Shown here piece after piece: positions 17,517-26,619 of a stretch of 64,000 nt of DNA. The notes under the pieces were generated by a model that did not search any database, was not told the DNA's origin, and saw only the letters and a program-made list of their open reading frames with translations. Made by a program: the position numbers and the translations under genes. How positions within the stretch are numbered: the first letter of the stretch is position 1; the number at the start of each line of letters is the position of its first letter. The DNA comes from Paraburkholderia lacunae (GTDB lineage Bacteria; Pseudomonadota; Gammaproteobacteria; Burkholderiales; Burkholderiaceae), in the NCBI RefSeq assembly GCF_003353175.1, contig NZ_QHKS01000020.1, positions 1-64,000 on the forward strand. The letters run 5' to 3'.

Positions 17517-17889
17517 CATCCATAGATTGCCGCGTAATGTTTTTGCTCGAACTGAACCGGGCTCACGACGTTCAGATCGGCCATGTTGCAGCTTCCCGTA
17601 ACGTGACGTAATAGCGACCTTGAGCCGATCCGCGAACGGCGGCGATGACCAACTATCTCGAGGCCGTCAGCCACATCCAGTGGCCGTTGTGCACGCGATG
17701 TCCGCCTTCCGGTAGGTTGCATTGCGATCTGCGCATCGGGGGGCGAAAGTACGCATCCGCCTGCAGTGAGACCTGACATTCGCGCAAGCCGAGGTGCGAA
17801 TGTCGGGAAAGCGGCTGTGGTGCAAATTACGGGCGCGAGCGAAAAGCGGCGTATTCACCATTGCATCACCGTGTCGAAAGGCCTGCCTT
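17517..17889. other. Intergenic remnant region beside the IS6-type pseudogene
   Basis: About 370 bp with no complete gene. Short frames on the minus strand extend the open reading of the transposase remnant but show no family features. I read it as decayed mobile-element DNA between the nitrile cluster and the aldehyde oxidoreductase genes. Confidence 0.4.
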
Positions 17890-18195
17890 CCAAACAGCGG
17901 GCGCAGTGGTATCTTTGAGGCGTAACCGTGCGAGGTTGAACTGACCTTTGCGAATGCGATGCATCGACTCGACGCCCGATTTCGCAATGGCCGCATTCCT
18001 GAAGCGTTTGAAGCCGAGCATTGCATTGACCCTGGACTTGATGTTGCGATGATCCTGTTCGCCCCAGCGACGTCGCGCCTGGCGCTAAGCCGGACGTCGA
18101 CCGTCTCTCCTGCGCGGTCAACTGCACGGTAAAGATAGACCCATTTGCCGCGGACCTTCACATACGTCTCGTCGACTCTCTGGCCGCATTTTTGT
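17890..18195 (-). pseudogene. IS6-family transposase remnant, internally deleted and frameshifted
   Basis: On the minus strand QRVDETYVKVRGKWVYLYRA and VDRAGETVDVRLSARRDVAG are typical IS6/IS26-type transposase core. The next matching piece, in another frame, is EQDHRNIKSRVNAMLGFKRF followed by SGVESMHRIRKGQFNL. The 40 or so residues between them, including the second catalytic Asp, are missing, as is the N-terminal HTH part. The element cannot move. It marks the right border of the nitrile cluster and hints that IS activity shaped this locus. Confidence 0.82.
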
Positions 18196-18336
18196 CGACC
18201 ACCGTACCGTAGCCGTAGCTCAAGCCCATGCAGCCCAGACCTAGGGCTGAGACTTCCAACCTGCTGTTTCCGAGTGTGCGTAGTTGCATTGCAATGCCCC
18301 ATGCAAATTTCAATCAATGCCAGCCGCCAGTCGCCC

Positions 18337-20568
18337 CTAGCTGTCTGTTGGCGCGATGCCGTTCATCAGCTTGTCCAGCGTGATCGGGAGGCTGCGGACC
18401 CGCTTGCCGGTCGCGTGATAGACCGCATTCGCCACTGCTGCTGCCAGCCCCGTCACGCCGATTTCGCCGATACCGCGGGCGCCGAACTCGCTGAGGTGAT
18501 AGTCAGGGTAGTCCAGCAAAATGACGTCGATTTCCGGCTGATCCGCATGCACAGGCACGACATACTCGGCGTAGTTGTTATTCGCCGGCAGCCCGCTGCG
18601 CGGATCGAATTCGGCCGCTTCGTACATCGCCATGCCGATCCCCATCACGATGCCGCCTTCCACCTGGTTGCGCGCCGCAAGTGGATTGACCACCTTGCCG
18701 ACGTCGATTGCACTGACAACCCGTGCCACACGTAGGCGTGAGATACCAGGATCCCAGCGGACTTCCACAAAATGCACACCGAATGAGCGGAACGAATACT
18801 TCGACATATCAGCACCGTCGCTATGGTAGAAACCTTCCGCGCGAGCAAGCCGCTGGCTGGCGAGAATGTCGGCGAACGATACGTGCCTGTCGCCGGCTGC
18901 AAGCGCACCGTTTTCAACAAGAAGCGAATCAGGCTTTGCGCCCGCGAACGGTGCCGAATCCGCCACTGCGAATTGCCGCAAGCGCTTGAGCGCTTCGCGC
19001 GTGGCACCGGCGATCGCCGACATCGCACTGGCTGTCGCCCACGAACCGCCCGAGACGGGCCCGGCGGGAAATGACGAACTGCCGAGTTCGACTTCGACCT
19101 TCTCTAGCGGCAACCCCGTTAATTGACTGACTGTCTGCGCGACGATGGTGTAGGTTCCGGTGCCGATATCCTGCAGGCCGCACTGGGCCAGCGCCGTGCC
19201 ATCGGCGCGCAACGTCACGCGCGCTTCCGTCGCCACGCGGAACGCTTCCCAGTTGCAGGCGCCTATGCCATAACCGATGATTTCATCGCCTTCGCGCATG
19301 GAGCCGACGGCAGGGCTGCGCTTATGCCAGCCAAAGCGTTCGGCGGCGCTCGTCATCGCTTCGGGAAGGTGGTTGCTTGACCACGGCAGATTGCTGCTTT
19401 CATCGTGCGTCGACAGGTTCAACTGACGGAACGTCAGTGGGTCCACGCCGATCGCGAGCGCCATTTCGTCGATGGCCGACTCCAGCGCAAATAGTCCGGG
19501 CGCTGCGCCCGGTGCCCGCATCGACGTAGGAGTGCCCCGGTTCACCGCGGAGAAGTGATGCGTGACCCGCACGTTCGCACACGAATACAGGCTTTTCGTC
19601 ATCCCGCCGCACGCTTCGGTGTAGTTGTCGATGGGGGAGGTGCTGTTGTATGAGTCGTGGCTGATCGAAAGCAGTTTGCCCGCGGCATCGGTCGCCAGCC
19701 GCACGTGCTGAATCGTTTCGGGCCGGTGGCCGACCGTCGTAAACATCTGCGCGCGCGGCACGACGAGCTGCACGGGCCGACCTGTCATGCGGGCGGCTGC
19801 GCAGGCCGCAACCGAATGCGGCCACGGCCAGAGTTTGCTGCCAAACCCGGAGCCGATGAACGGTGCGCGCACCTCGACCTGGTCCGCAGTCAGGTCGAAC
19901 ACGTTCGCGAGCACGTTGCGGTGGTTCAGCACACCCTGGCTGGATTCGTAGACGATGAGCCTGCCACCTTGCCAGTAGGCGGTCGTCGCATGCATTTCCA
20001 TCGGATTGTGCGTTTCGACCGGCGTCGTGTAGGTTTGCTCCAGCCGGTGCAGGCCCGCATCGAAACCTGCGTCCGCGTCACCCCGCGAGTGTCCGCGCGG
20101 ACCATTTCGCGCACCATGCGCACTGAGCGCTTCGGCCAGAGTACGGACCGGTTCACGCTCGACATAATCCACCTTGACGCTGTACGCCGCCGCACGGGCT
20201 CGTTCGAACGTATCCGCAACCACGAGCGCGACAAACTGGCCGGGATAATAGACCTGGTCGTCCTCGAACGGCAGGCGATGTTCGTCCACCATGGCCGACG
20301 ACAGGATCTCCGCGAAATTCATCGGCGTAGTCGGGCTTCGATGCAACTTCAGGAAGTTGCCGTGATGCAGAACGTTCACGACGCCCGGCATGCGGCGCGC
20401 TTTGTCGTCGTCGATTGCCTGGATTTTGCCGCTGGCAATCGTGCTGTAGACGCCGTAGGCGTACAGCATGCCGCCGACAGGATGGTCCGCGGCGTACTGC
20501 GCTCGGCCGCTCACCTTGAGGCGTCCGTCGACGCGCTTATGCGGGGTGCCGATGATCTGCTCGCTCAT
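18337..20568 (-). CDS. paoC: Periplasmic aldehyde oxidoreductase, molybdenum subunit (PaoC-like)
   Basis: 743 residues, xanthine-dehydrogenase family. The N-terminal domain (GTPHKRVDGRLKVSGRAQYAADH) and molybdopterin-binding segments (GSGFGSKLWPWPHSVAACAA, RAPGAAPGLFALESAIDEMA, GLQDIGTGTYTIVAQ) are present. The catalytic Glu is in RGIGEIGVTG near the C terminus. The size fits PaoC (732 residues). The complex oxidises aldehydes to acids in the periplasm, protecting against aromatic and other aldehydes. Its start overlaps the end of the FAD subunit gene by 4 bp, and the order on the minus strand is 2Fe-2S, FAD, Mo, as in paoABC. No XdhC/PaoD chaperone gene is seen here. Confidence 0.92.
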   Translation of the reverse strand: MSEQIIGTPHKRVDGRLKVSGRAQYAADHPVGGMLYAYGVYSTIASGKIQAIDDDKARRMPGVVNVLHHGNFLKLHRSPTTPMNFAEILSSAMVDEHRLPFEDDQVYYPGQFVALVVADTFERARAAAYSVKVDYVEREPVRTLAEALSAHGARNGPRGHSRGDADAGFDAGLHRLEQTYTTPVETHNPMEMHATTAYWQGGRLIVYESSQGVLNHRNVLANVFDLTADQVEVRAPFIGSGFGSKLWPWPHSVAACAAARMTGRPVQLVVPRAQMFTTVGHRPETIQHVRLATDAAGKLLSISHDSYNSTSPIDNYTEACGGMTKSLYSCANVRVTHHFSAVNRGTPTSMRAPGAAPGLFALESAIDEMALAIGVDPLTFRQLNLSTHDESSNLPWSSNHLPEAMTSAAERFGWHKRSPAVGSMREGDEIIGYGIGACNWEAFRVATEARVTLRADGTALAQCGLQDIGTGTYTIVAQTVSQLTGLPLEKVEVELGSSSFPAGPVSGGSWATASAMSAIAGATREALKRLRQFAVADSAPFAGAKPDSLLVENGALAAGDRHVSFADILASQRLARAEGFYHSDGADMSKYSFRSFGVHFVEVRWDPGISRLRVARVVSAIDVGKVVNPLAARNQVEGGIVMGIGMAMYEAAEFDPRSGLPANNNYAEYVVPVHADQPEIDVILLDYPDYHLSEFGARGIGEIGVTGLAAAVANAVYHATGKRVRSLPITLDKLMNGIAPTDS

Positions 20569-21560
20569 GCGTGCTCCAGGGCCGTGAGGTCACGAAGATT
20601 GCGCACAATCGCCTGTTGCCCGAGCGGCACCTTGTACGCGTTGAGCGTGTACGGACGGGCGTCGCGCATCGCAATGGCTGCGGCGCGGGCGAAAATTTCC
20701 ATCGAGGCGGTCTGCCCGGCGAGCGATGCCTCGGCTTCGCGGGCGCGCCACGGTTTGGTCCCGACGCCGCCCATCGCGAGACGCGCTTCACGAATGCGCG
20801 TGTCCTCCATCACGACAATCGCTGCGCTCGAGGCCAGCGCAAACTGATACGACGCGCGATCGCGCAGCTTGAGATAGCCCGACCGGCTGCCGGAAAGTGG
20901 CGCATCCAGTGTCACGTGCGTGATCAGTTCATGGGGTTGCAGCGCGTGCTCTTTCCATGGCGTATCGCCGGGCAGCAGATGAAAGTCCGCAAAATCGATC
21001 TCGCGCGAACCCTGCGGGCCCAGAACGGTGATGCGTGCGCCGATGGCAGCCATAGCCACGCACATGTCCGATGGATGACTCGCGATGCAGTGGTCGCTCG
21101 TGCCGAGAACAGCGTGCACGCTCCGATGCAGGCCGCCAATCGCTGCGCAGCCCGAACCCGGCTCGCGCTTGTTGCACGCTGAAATGCCATCGCGAAAGTA
21201 ATTGCAGCGCACGCGCTGCATGACATTGCCGGCGGTGGTTGCCTTGTTGCGCAACTGCGTCGAGGCACCGGCAAGGATCGCCTGCGATAGCACCGGGTAA
21301 CGTTGGTGTACCAGTGGGTGCCGCGCGAGGTCCGTATTCGTCACCAGCGCGCCAATGCGCAGGCGACCGTCGGGGAGGGATTCGACCTGCTTGAGCGGCA
21401 GCCGGTTGATATCGACGATCTGTGCGGGACGCATGACGTCAAGTTTGACCAGGTCCAGCAGTGACGTGCCGCCCGCGAGATACGAAGGCTGTTCGCCGCG
21501 AGCGTGACGGCTAATAGCCTGCGCGACGGAATCCGCGCGTTCATAGTCGAAGTTACGCAT
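20565..21560 (-). CDS. paoB: Periplasmic aldehyde oxidoreductase, FAD subunit with 4Fe-4S insert (PaoB-like)
   Basis: 331 residues. The FAD site is YLAGGTSLLDLVKLDV and AGASTQLRNKATTAGNVMQR. The insert with four cysteines (RCNYFRD, ACNKREPGSGCAA, DHCIASHPSD) is the distinctive 4Fe-4S site of PaoB; ordinary xanthine-dehydrogenase FAD subunits lack it. It transfers electrons from the 2Fe-2S subunit to an external acceptor. Overlaps both neighbours by a few bases, so translation is probably coupled. Confidence 0.92.
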   Translation of the reverse strand: MRNFDYERADSVAQAISRHARGEQPSYLAGGTSLLDLVKLDVMRPAQIVDINRLPLKQVESLPDGRLRIGALVTNTDLARHPLVHQRYPVLSQAILAGASTQLRNKATTAGNVMQRVRCNYFRDGISACNKREPGSGCAAIGGLHRSVHAVLGTSDHCIASHPSDMCVAMAAIGARITVLGPQGSREIDFADFHLLPGDTPWKEHALQPHELITHVTLDAPLSGSRSGYLKLRDRASYQFALASSAAIVVMEDTRIREARLAMGGVGTKPWRAREAEASLAGQTASMEIFARAAAIAMRDARPYTLNAYKVPLGQQAIVRNLRDLTALEHA

Positions 21561-22236
21561 CGGGCAACGCCTTCATGCTGGCGCGGGCCGACTGGATTGC
21601 CGCCGGGATGTTTTTGTACGCCGCACAGCGGCAGATGTTTCCGCTCATCGCTTCGCGTACGCTGGCGTCGTCGGCCGGGATATTGGGGTCGCGCAGAATG
21701 GCGACGGCGCTCATCATCTGGCCGGAGGTGCAATATCCGCACTGATACGCATCGTGCTCCCAGAACGCCTGCTGCACTGGATGCAGTTCTCCGCTGCGCT
21801 CCAGTCCTTCGATGGTGGTAATACGGTCGCCTTCGTGCTGGACCGCCACTGAAAGACAGGAATTGATGGCGCGGCCGTTGACATGCACAGTGCATGCGCC
21901 GCACTGACCGTGGTCGCAGCCCTTTTTGGTGCCTGTCAACTGCAACCGGTCGCGGATCACGTCGAGCAGAATCGCGTTGGACGGAACGTTCAGGGTGTGG
22001 GTTTGGCCATTCACGTTCAGGTGGATGCGGTGTTCGCCTGCGTGGGGTGTGTCGGCGTCGGTTACAGGCGTTGCTTCGGTATCCGGCGTACTCGCGCCGG
22101 CCGGGCGCAGCCATGGAGCCGTCGTCGCACTTACGACGCCGATCTTAAGAAAATTGCGCCGCGAAGGACGGTGCGCTGTCTCGTCCGATCCCTCTGCCTC
22201 GTGGCTTTTGTCTGCGTCCGGAATCCTGTCTGACAT
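21553..22236 (-). CDS. paoA: Periplasmic aldehyde oxidoreductase, 2Fe-2S subunit with Tat signal (PaoA-like)
   Basis: 227 residues. The N terminus carries a twin-arginine signal, PSRRNFLKIGVVSATTAPW, which would export the folded complex. The two 2Fe-2S sites are complete: CDHGQCGACTVHVNG with an earlier partner region, and CGYCTSGQ with NICRCAAY. It passes electrons from the molybdenum centre to FAD. First gene of the three-gene unit. Confidence 0.93.
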   Translation of the reverse strand: MSDRIPDADKSHEAEGSDETAHRPSRRNFLKIGVVSATTAPWLRPAGASTPDTEATPVTDADTPHAGEHRIHLNVNGQTHTLNVPSNAILLDVIRDRLQLTGTKKGCDHGQCGACTVHVNGRAINSCLSVAVQHEGDRITTIEGLERSGELHPVQQAFWEHDAYQCGYCTSGQMMSAVAILRDPNIPADDASVREAMSGNICRCAAYKNIPAAIQSARASMKALPDA

Positions 22237-22551
22237 ACTCGACTCCTTGTCTTTCCTATCACGATCTTGAATGGGGACGACCAGGAAACCTGCAAGACTT
22301 GCAGGCGTGCGCAGGCCAGTCGTGCTGTCTACGGACTAGCGCCAACAGGCTCACTGCTGGATTGCGCGCAGCTAACCTGTTCCAGCCACTCGACCGACCT
22401 GCAGTCGAGAGACTTCGCAATGGCGATGTGCGTCATGCTGGCGTGCACGGCGAATGACCGTTGCTTGCGTCCGGCTGCTGACTGAACACGAATCGGCGTT
22501 TGCCGCGTTCATTTGCGCTCAGTCAGCGCCGGCGCTTGAGCTCCGAAGCCC
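22237..22551. other. Intergenic region upstream of paoA
   Basis: 315 bp between paoA and the SDR gene, both on the minus strand. I see no gene; it should hold the paoABC promoter. No clear operator palindrome was noticed. Confidence 0.35.
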
Positions 22552-23298
22552 TTAACCTTCCTGGCGCGTGGGCCGGAACAGGATCTCGTTGATGTCGACT
22601 TCCGGCGGTTGGCTTATGGCAAAAGCGACCGCGCGCGCGAACGATTCGGCAGGGATCGCGATCTCTTCATAGAACTTGCTCACGAAACCAGCGACATCCG
22701 GTTCCGTGATACTGCCCGGAAGATCCGTGGCCACGGCGCCCGGCGAGATAACCGTTGTGCGAAGACCATAGGGCTTGACCTCCTGACGCAAGCCTTCGGA
22801 GATCATTAGCACGGCGCTCTTGCTGGCGGCGTAGACGGCGCTGCCAGGCCGAACGGTGCGGCCTGCGACCGATGAGACATTGATGATGTGCCCGCTCTTC
22901 TGATCTTTCATGTGCGGCAAGGCAGCAGCGATGCCGTACAGGACACCCTTGATATTCACATCGATGGTCCGGTCCCAGTCGTCGATCTTCAGACGCTCGA
23001 GCGGCGAGTGCGGCATCAGTCCGGCATTGTTGATCAGTACGTCCACGCGCCCGAATGTCTGCACCGCCGTGTCGACGAGAGCCTTGACATCCTCGTGCCG
23101 GGTGACGTCTGTCACGACTGCGACTGCCTGACCACCTTTGCTGACCAGATCAGCCGCGAGCGATTCAATACGTTCGGCGCGGCGGGCGCCCAGTACCACC
23201 TTGGCGCCACGTTCGCTCAGATATCGGGCAGTCGCTTCGCCCAAACCGCTACTCGCGCCCGTGATGACGACCACTTTGCCTTCGATATTCGCTTCCAT
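22552..23298 (-). CDS. SDR-family oxidoreductase
   Basis: 248 residues from ATG 23298 (MEANIEGKVVVITGASSGLG); the open frame continues to 23406 but the extra residues have no family counterpart. The NAD(P)-binding motif TGASSGLG, the NNAG motif (INNAGLMPHSPL), Ser in NVSSVAG and the YAASK catalytic pair are all present. It is of the classical SDR type similar to YdfG-like 3-hydroxyacid/serine dehydrogenases; the substrate is unknown. It is divergent from the LysR gene, the usual arrangement for a target of that regulator. Confidence 0.88.
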   Translation of the reverse strand: MEANIEGKVVVITGASSGLGEATARYLSERGAKVVLGARRAERIESLAADLVSKGGQAVAVVTDVTRHEDVKALVDTAVQTFGRVDVLINNAGLMPHSPLERLKIDDWDRTIDVNIKGVLYGIAAALPHMKDQKSGHIINVSSVAGRTVRPGSAVYAASKSAVLMISEGLRQEVKPYGLRTTVISPGAVATDLPGSITEPDVAGFVSKFYEEIAIPAESFARAVAFAISQPPEVDINEILFRPTRQEG

Positions 23299-23494
23299 TG
23301 CTTTCCTTTGACCCCTCGCGAAATCTGCGTTTGCCTCGCAACCGACGCTGTGAGTCTCGGGACGGGCGTTAATGTGACAACCACCGGCGTGCTGCGTGAA
23401 ATCCACGCGATGACGGATGGGTCAAATGGTAGGTTGTTGTCGATCCTTTAACAATGAGCGTAGAATTTCACGGGGTGTTAAGGAAAATTCATCT

Positions 23495-24403
23495 ATGCAA
23501 TTGCGCGCTGGCCTGTCCGAGTTGACTGCTTTTATCGCCATTGCTGAGCATCGAAGTTTCCGCTCGGCAGCGCGCACGCTAGGCGTGTCGCCCCCGGCGC
23601 TTAGCCACGCAGTGCGAAATCTCGAAGAACGTTTGAGTGTGCGGCTGTTTAACCGGACCACCCGTTCGGTGGCTTTGACCGAGGCTGGTGAGCAGCTTCT
23701 GCGGCGCGTTCGCCCTGCGCTCGCCGATCTGGAAGACGGCCTCAATGAAGTTGCTTCAGTCGGGCACCGGCCCTCTGGATCGATCAGGATCAGTGCGGCC
23801 GAGGCCGGAGCACGGCCGCTGATCCTTCACGTTCTTCCGAGCTTTCTGGCAGCTTATCCGGATATCCATGTCGAGATCGTGGTGGATACGCGGCTCGTGG
23901 ATATCGTGGCCGACGGTTTCGACGCCGGCGTCCGGGTCCTTGACGACGTGCCGCGCGACATGATCGCCGTGAAGTTCGGGCCCGACTTGCGGTTTGCTGC
24001 GGTAGCGTCCCCCGAGTACCTGTCGCGCCGTGAGGCGCCCACCACACCGCAGGAACTCGCCCAGCACCGCTGCATCAGGTTCCGGTTTGCCAGCGGCACG
24101 CTGTATCGCTGGGAGCTCGAGCATCGCGGCAGTAGCGCGAGCGTCGATGTCGACGGACCGATGACGCTTGGCAACACGAACCTGATGGTCGATGCGGCAC
24201 TGGCGGGAATCGGTATTGCCTGGGTTCCGGAATATCACGTGATCGATCACCTTGCCTCTGGACGTCTGATCCAGCTGCTGCCAGAGTGGTGCCCATCCAT
24301 GCCCGGCCTGTGTCTTTACTATCCGGCCAATCGGCACCCGCCCACAGCGCTTCGGCTGTTTTCGCAGGCCGTGCGGGAATGGGCCAACAGAGACTCAGCC
24401 TAA
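23495..24403 (+). CDS. LysR-family transcriptional regulator
   Basis: 302 residues from ATG 23495, preceded by AAGGAAAA; an ATG at 23417 would add 26 unlikely residues. The N-terminal HTH is clear (AFIAIAEHRSFRSAARTLGV, SPPALSHAVRNLEERLSVRLF), followed by the effector domain. It is of the AphB/DsdC-like PBP2_CrgA type. Divergent from the SDR gene with a 196-bp shared intergenic region, so it probably controls that gene. Confidence 0.9.
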   Translation: MQLRAGLSELTAFIAIAEHRSFRSAARTLGVSPPALSHAVRNLEERLSVRLFNRTTRSVALTEAGEQLLRRVRPALADLEDGLNEVASVGHRPSGSIRISAAEAGARPLILHVLPSFLAAYPDIHVEIVVDTRLVDIVADGFDAGVRVLDDVPRDMIAVKFGPDLRFAAVASPEYLSRREAPTTPQELAQHRCIRFRFASGTLYRWELEHRGSSASVDVDGPMTLGNTNLMVDAALAGIGIAWVPEYHVIDHLASGRLIQLLPEWCPSMPGLCLYYPANRHPPTALRLFSQAVREWANRDSA

Positions 24404-24527
24404 TGGCATCAAGGGCCGGCCCTTCGACAGGGAGTCTGTTTTGACGAATGCGCGGAAGCGTGTTTGTCCACACAGTGTCCGGACTTTGCGCCCTGGAGTC
24501 TCCCGTTCGCGATAGTCCTTCCTGCGG

Positions 24528-24760
24528 AAAATCTGTACTTAAGGTGACTACTTCCCACGCATCAAACTCCGCGGCAAGGTCGGCGAGCTGTTGGCGCGCG
24601 ATCTTCAACCCGGGACCACCTGACACGAGGTGAACCGGCGGAGCGGGACGGTCCACGGCGGCGATATGTCCTCGTTGCTTGTCACGCATGCCGGGCAGCA
24701 CCGCCCGGGTCAGTGCGCATAGCCCAAAGACATTGGTTTCAAAGAGGGCGCGCTCAATGC
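24528..24760 (-). pseudogene. SDR-family gene remnant
   Basis: The minus strand reads IERALFETNVFGLCALTRAV then LPGMRDKQRGHI, a standard SDR middle segment (FETNVFG...TRAVLP). It then jumps to GPGLKIARQQLADLAAEF and DAWEVVTLSTDF, which resembles the C terminus of the same family. N-terminal cofactor site and active-site YxxxK are gone. Decayed copy. Confidence 0.65.
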
Positions 24761-24957
24761 GGGTGGAGAGTGGCCGGGTCTGCGTTCAGGTTCTCGAGGC
24801 GCTGGCCCGGTGTGGCGACATGGCGCCGATCGGACTGAAGAACTGACGCCCGACTCTCGAACACCGGCATGGGTACAACCACGGGTTGTCGATCGATTGC
24901 CGGCCAAACACCGAGCGATAGACAAGACGACAAATGAAAGATCCGGTGGTAGCCGTG

Positions 24958-25110
24958 CAGATCTTTGATCACAAGAACGTGGGATTACACGGATTGAACC
25001 CGGACATGAACGCCCGTACTTTGACCCGCAATTTGGCGCTGACTGTCTTGGGAGGCGTCGAGCAGTTCGAACGGGATCATCAATGCACGGACCGGCGTAT
25101 CGAACCATAA
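24958..25110 (+). pseudogene. Serine-recombinase (resolvase) remnant
   Basis: The plus strand reads NVGLHGLNPDMNART followed by RNLALTVLGGVEQFERD, close to the resolvase segment GVGLHVLNQ...TGRLMLTVLGAVAQFERE. Only about 50 codons remain, without the catalytic Ser or the HTH. Together with the SDR debris it shows that 24404-25110 is a degraded insertion site. Confidence 0.5.
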
Positions 25111-25117
25111 ATGAATA

Positions 25118-25160
25118 TTCATGAACGGTTCAGGTTGCTTTTAGCACGGCATCGTATCGT
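25118..25160 (+). promoter_or_regulatory. OmpR-type direct-repeat box and -10, upstream of the first PstS-like gene
   Basis: TTCAT at 25118, TTCAG at 25129 and TTTAG at 25140 are spaced exactly 11 bp. After 10 nt comes TATCGT (25155-25160) as a possible -10. The same design is found at five other places between here and 47190. Likely binding site of the response regulator coded at 39130. Confidence 0.6.
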
Positions 25161-25324
25161 GAGCATGAGAGGGCCGTGTGCGCGGTCATTGAGCATAGAC
25201 GTCAGAGCGGACGGCTTCGCGCTCGCTACGAACCATCGGTGGCCATGCTCAATGGTTTTCATTGCTTCCAGAATCACGATGAGACTCGGCATTTCAACAT
25301 GCCGTCAATAAGAGGAGACGCACT

Positions 25325-26548
25325 GTGAGAGACACCGCATTACATTCTGCGACCAGGGGCGCCCCAGGCGCGGCGCACGGCCGTGCCTGCCTGCTGCGGC
25401 TGCCGGTGGCGATGGGTCTGGCGATTGCGACGCTGGTAGCAGCGGGCGACGCGATGGCAGTCCCGGCCAGCGACGGCCAGGCGCCGATGGTCGAGTGGAT
25501 CGTGCCCGCCCTGCCGACGGTAACGCCTCAGACGAAGGAGCAGGCGGACGAGGGCATGAAGGTGGGCCGAGCCCTGGTGCAACCGGAGATTCTGCAACCC
25601 ACGCTCGACGCCGCGCTGCCCAGCTATCAGCCGCGTACCGACATCAAGCTGTCCGGGACCTTCAAGGGGGCGGTTTCCGACGTCCTGCCGGCGCTCGTCA
25701 AACGTTGGGTCGCCGGATTCAAGAAGTATTATCCGGACGTCAGCATTGACGTGGAGCCGCCCTATGCCGGCAGTCTGGGCGCAAAGGAGCTGGTCAAGCA
25801 AAATCTCGATTTTGTCTTCGTGTCACGTGAACTGAAACCGGATGACGTGACGGACTTCCAGGCAAAATTCGGCTACGGGCCATTGAGCGTGCCGATCTCC
25901 GGCGGTTCCTACCGCCATTTCGGTTTCCTCGATACGATCGGTTTCTTCGTCAATCAAGACAATCCGCTGCAGAAGCTGAACTACGAGCAGATCGATGAGC
26001 TCTTTTCCAGGACCCATCTTCGCGGCGCCAAGCCGCTCAAGACCTGGGGCGACCTTGGGTTGACAGGCGATTGGGCAGACAAGCCGATCCATGTCTACGC
26101 GATCAAGCCGTGGAATGGCTTCGAGGAATTCGTGCGCCAGAAGATCCTGAGTGTTGACGGCAAGCGCGGCGAGTGGCGCGACGACATTCATTACGACAAG
26201 CTGGTCTTCCCCCTGGCCAGGCGTGTTGCCGACGATCGCTACGGGATCGGATACTCGGGAGTCGCCTATATCGATTCGCCTGTGAAGATGCTACCGCTCG
26301 GCGAGACGGCCCAAGGTCCGTTCATCGCGCCGACCTATGAGAATGTGGCGCTGGCTACCTACCCTCTGAGCCGGTTGATTTACTTCAACACCAATAAGAC
26401 GCCCGGCAAGCCGCTCAATCCGGCGCTCGCCGAATTCCTGCGTTACGTCCTGAGTAAGGAAGGTCAGCAATCGGTCATCGATCACGCCATGTACGTGCCT
26501 CTGCGTGCGCAACAGGTCGAGAGCTCGCGCGCCATGATCGCCAACTGA
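25325..26548 (+). CDS. PstS-like periplasmic binding protein
   Basis: 407 residues from GTG 25325 with AGAGGAGA upstream. A long basic N terminus and hydrophobic stretch (LLRLPVAMGLAIATLVAAGDAMA) form the signal peptide. The mature part is the PstS-like fold: KLSGTFKGAVSDVLPALVKRW, KELVKQNLDFVFVSRELKPDD, DTIGFFVNQDNPLQKLNYEQ, TWGDLGLTGDWADKPIHVY, and the C-terminal FNTNKTPGKPLNPALAEFLRYVLSKEGQ. Such proteins bind phosphate or related anions, but no pstCAB lies nearby. A direct-repeat box is 181 bp upstream. The ligand is open. Confidence 0.85.
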   Translation: MRDTALHSATRGAPGAAHGRACLLRLPVAMGLAIATLVAAGDAMAVPASDGQAPMVEWIVPALPTVTPQTKEQADEGMKVGRALVQPEILQPTLDAALPSYQPRTDIKLSGTFKGAVSDVLPALVKRWVAGFKKYYPDVSIDVEPPYAGSLGAKELVKQNLDFVFVSRELKPDDVTDFQAKFGYGPLSVPISGGSYRHFGFLDTIGFFVNQDNPLQKLNYEQIDELFSRTHLRGAKPLKTWGDLGLTGDWADKPIHVYAIKPWNGFEEFVRQKILSVDGKRGEWRDDIHYDKLVFPLARRVADDRYGIGYSGVAYIDSPVKMLPLGETAQGPFIAPTYENVALATYPLSRLIYFNTNKTPGKPLNPALAEFLRYVLSKEGQQSVIDHAMYVPLRAQQVESSRAMIAN

Positions 26549-26619
26549 CGTTCAGATTAGACCGTCATTCCACGCGCCCCGGACGTCCAGGGGCGTGGCG
26601 CGGTCACGAGGAACATCCA

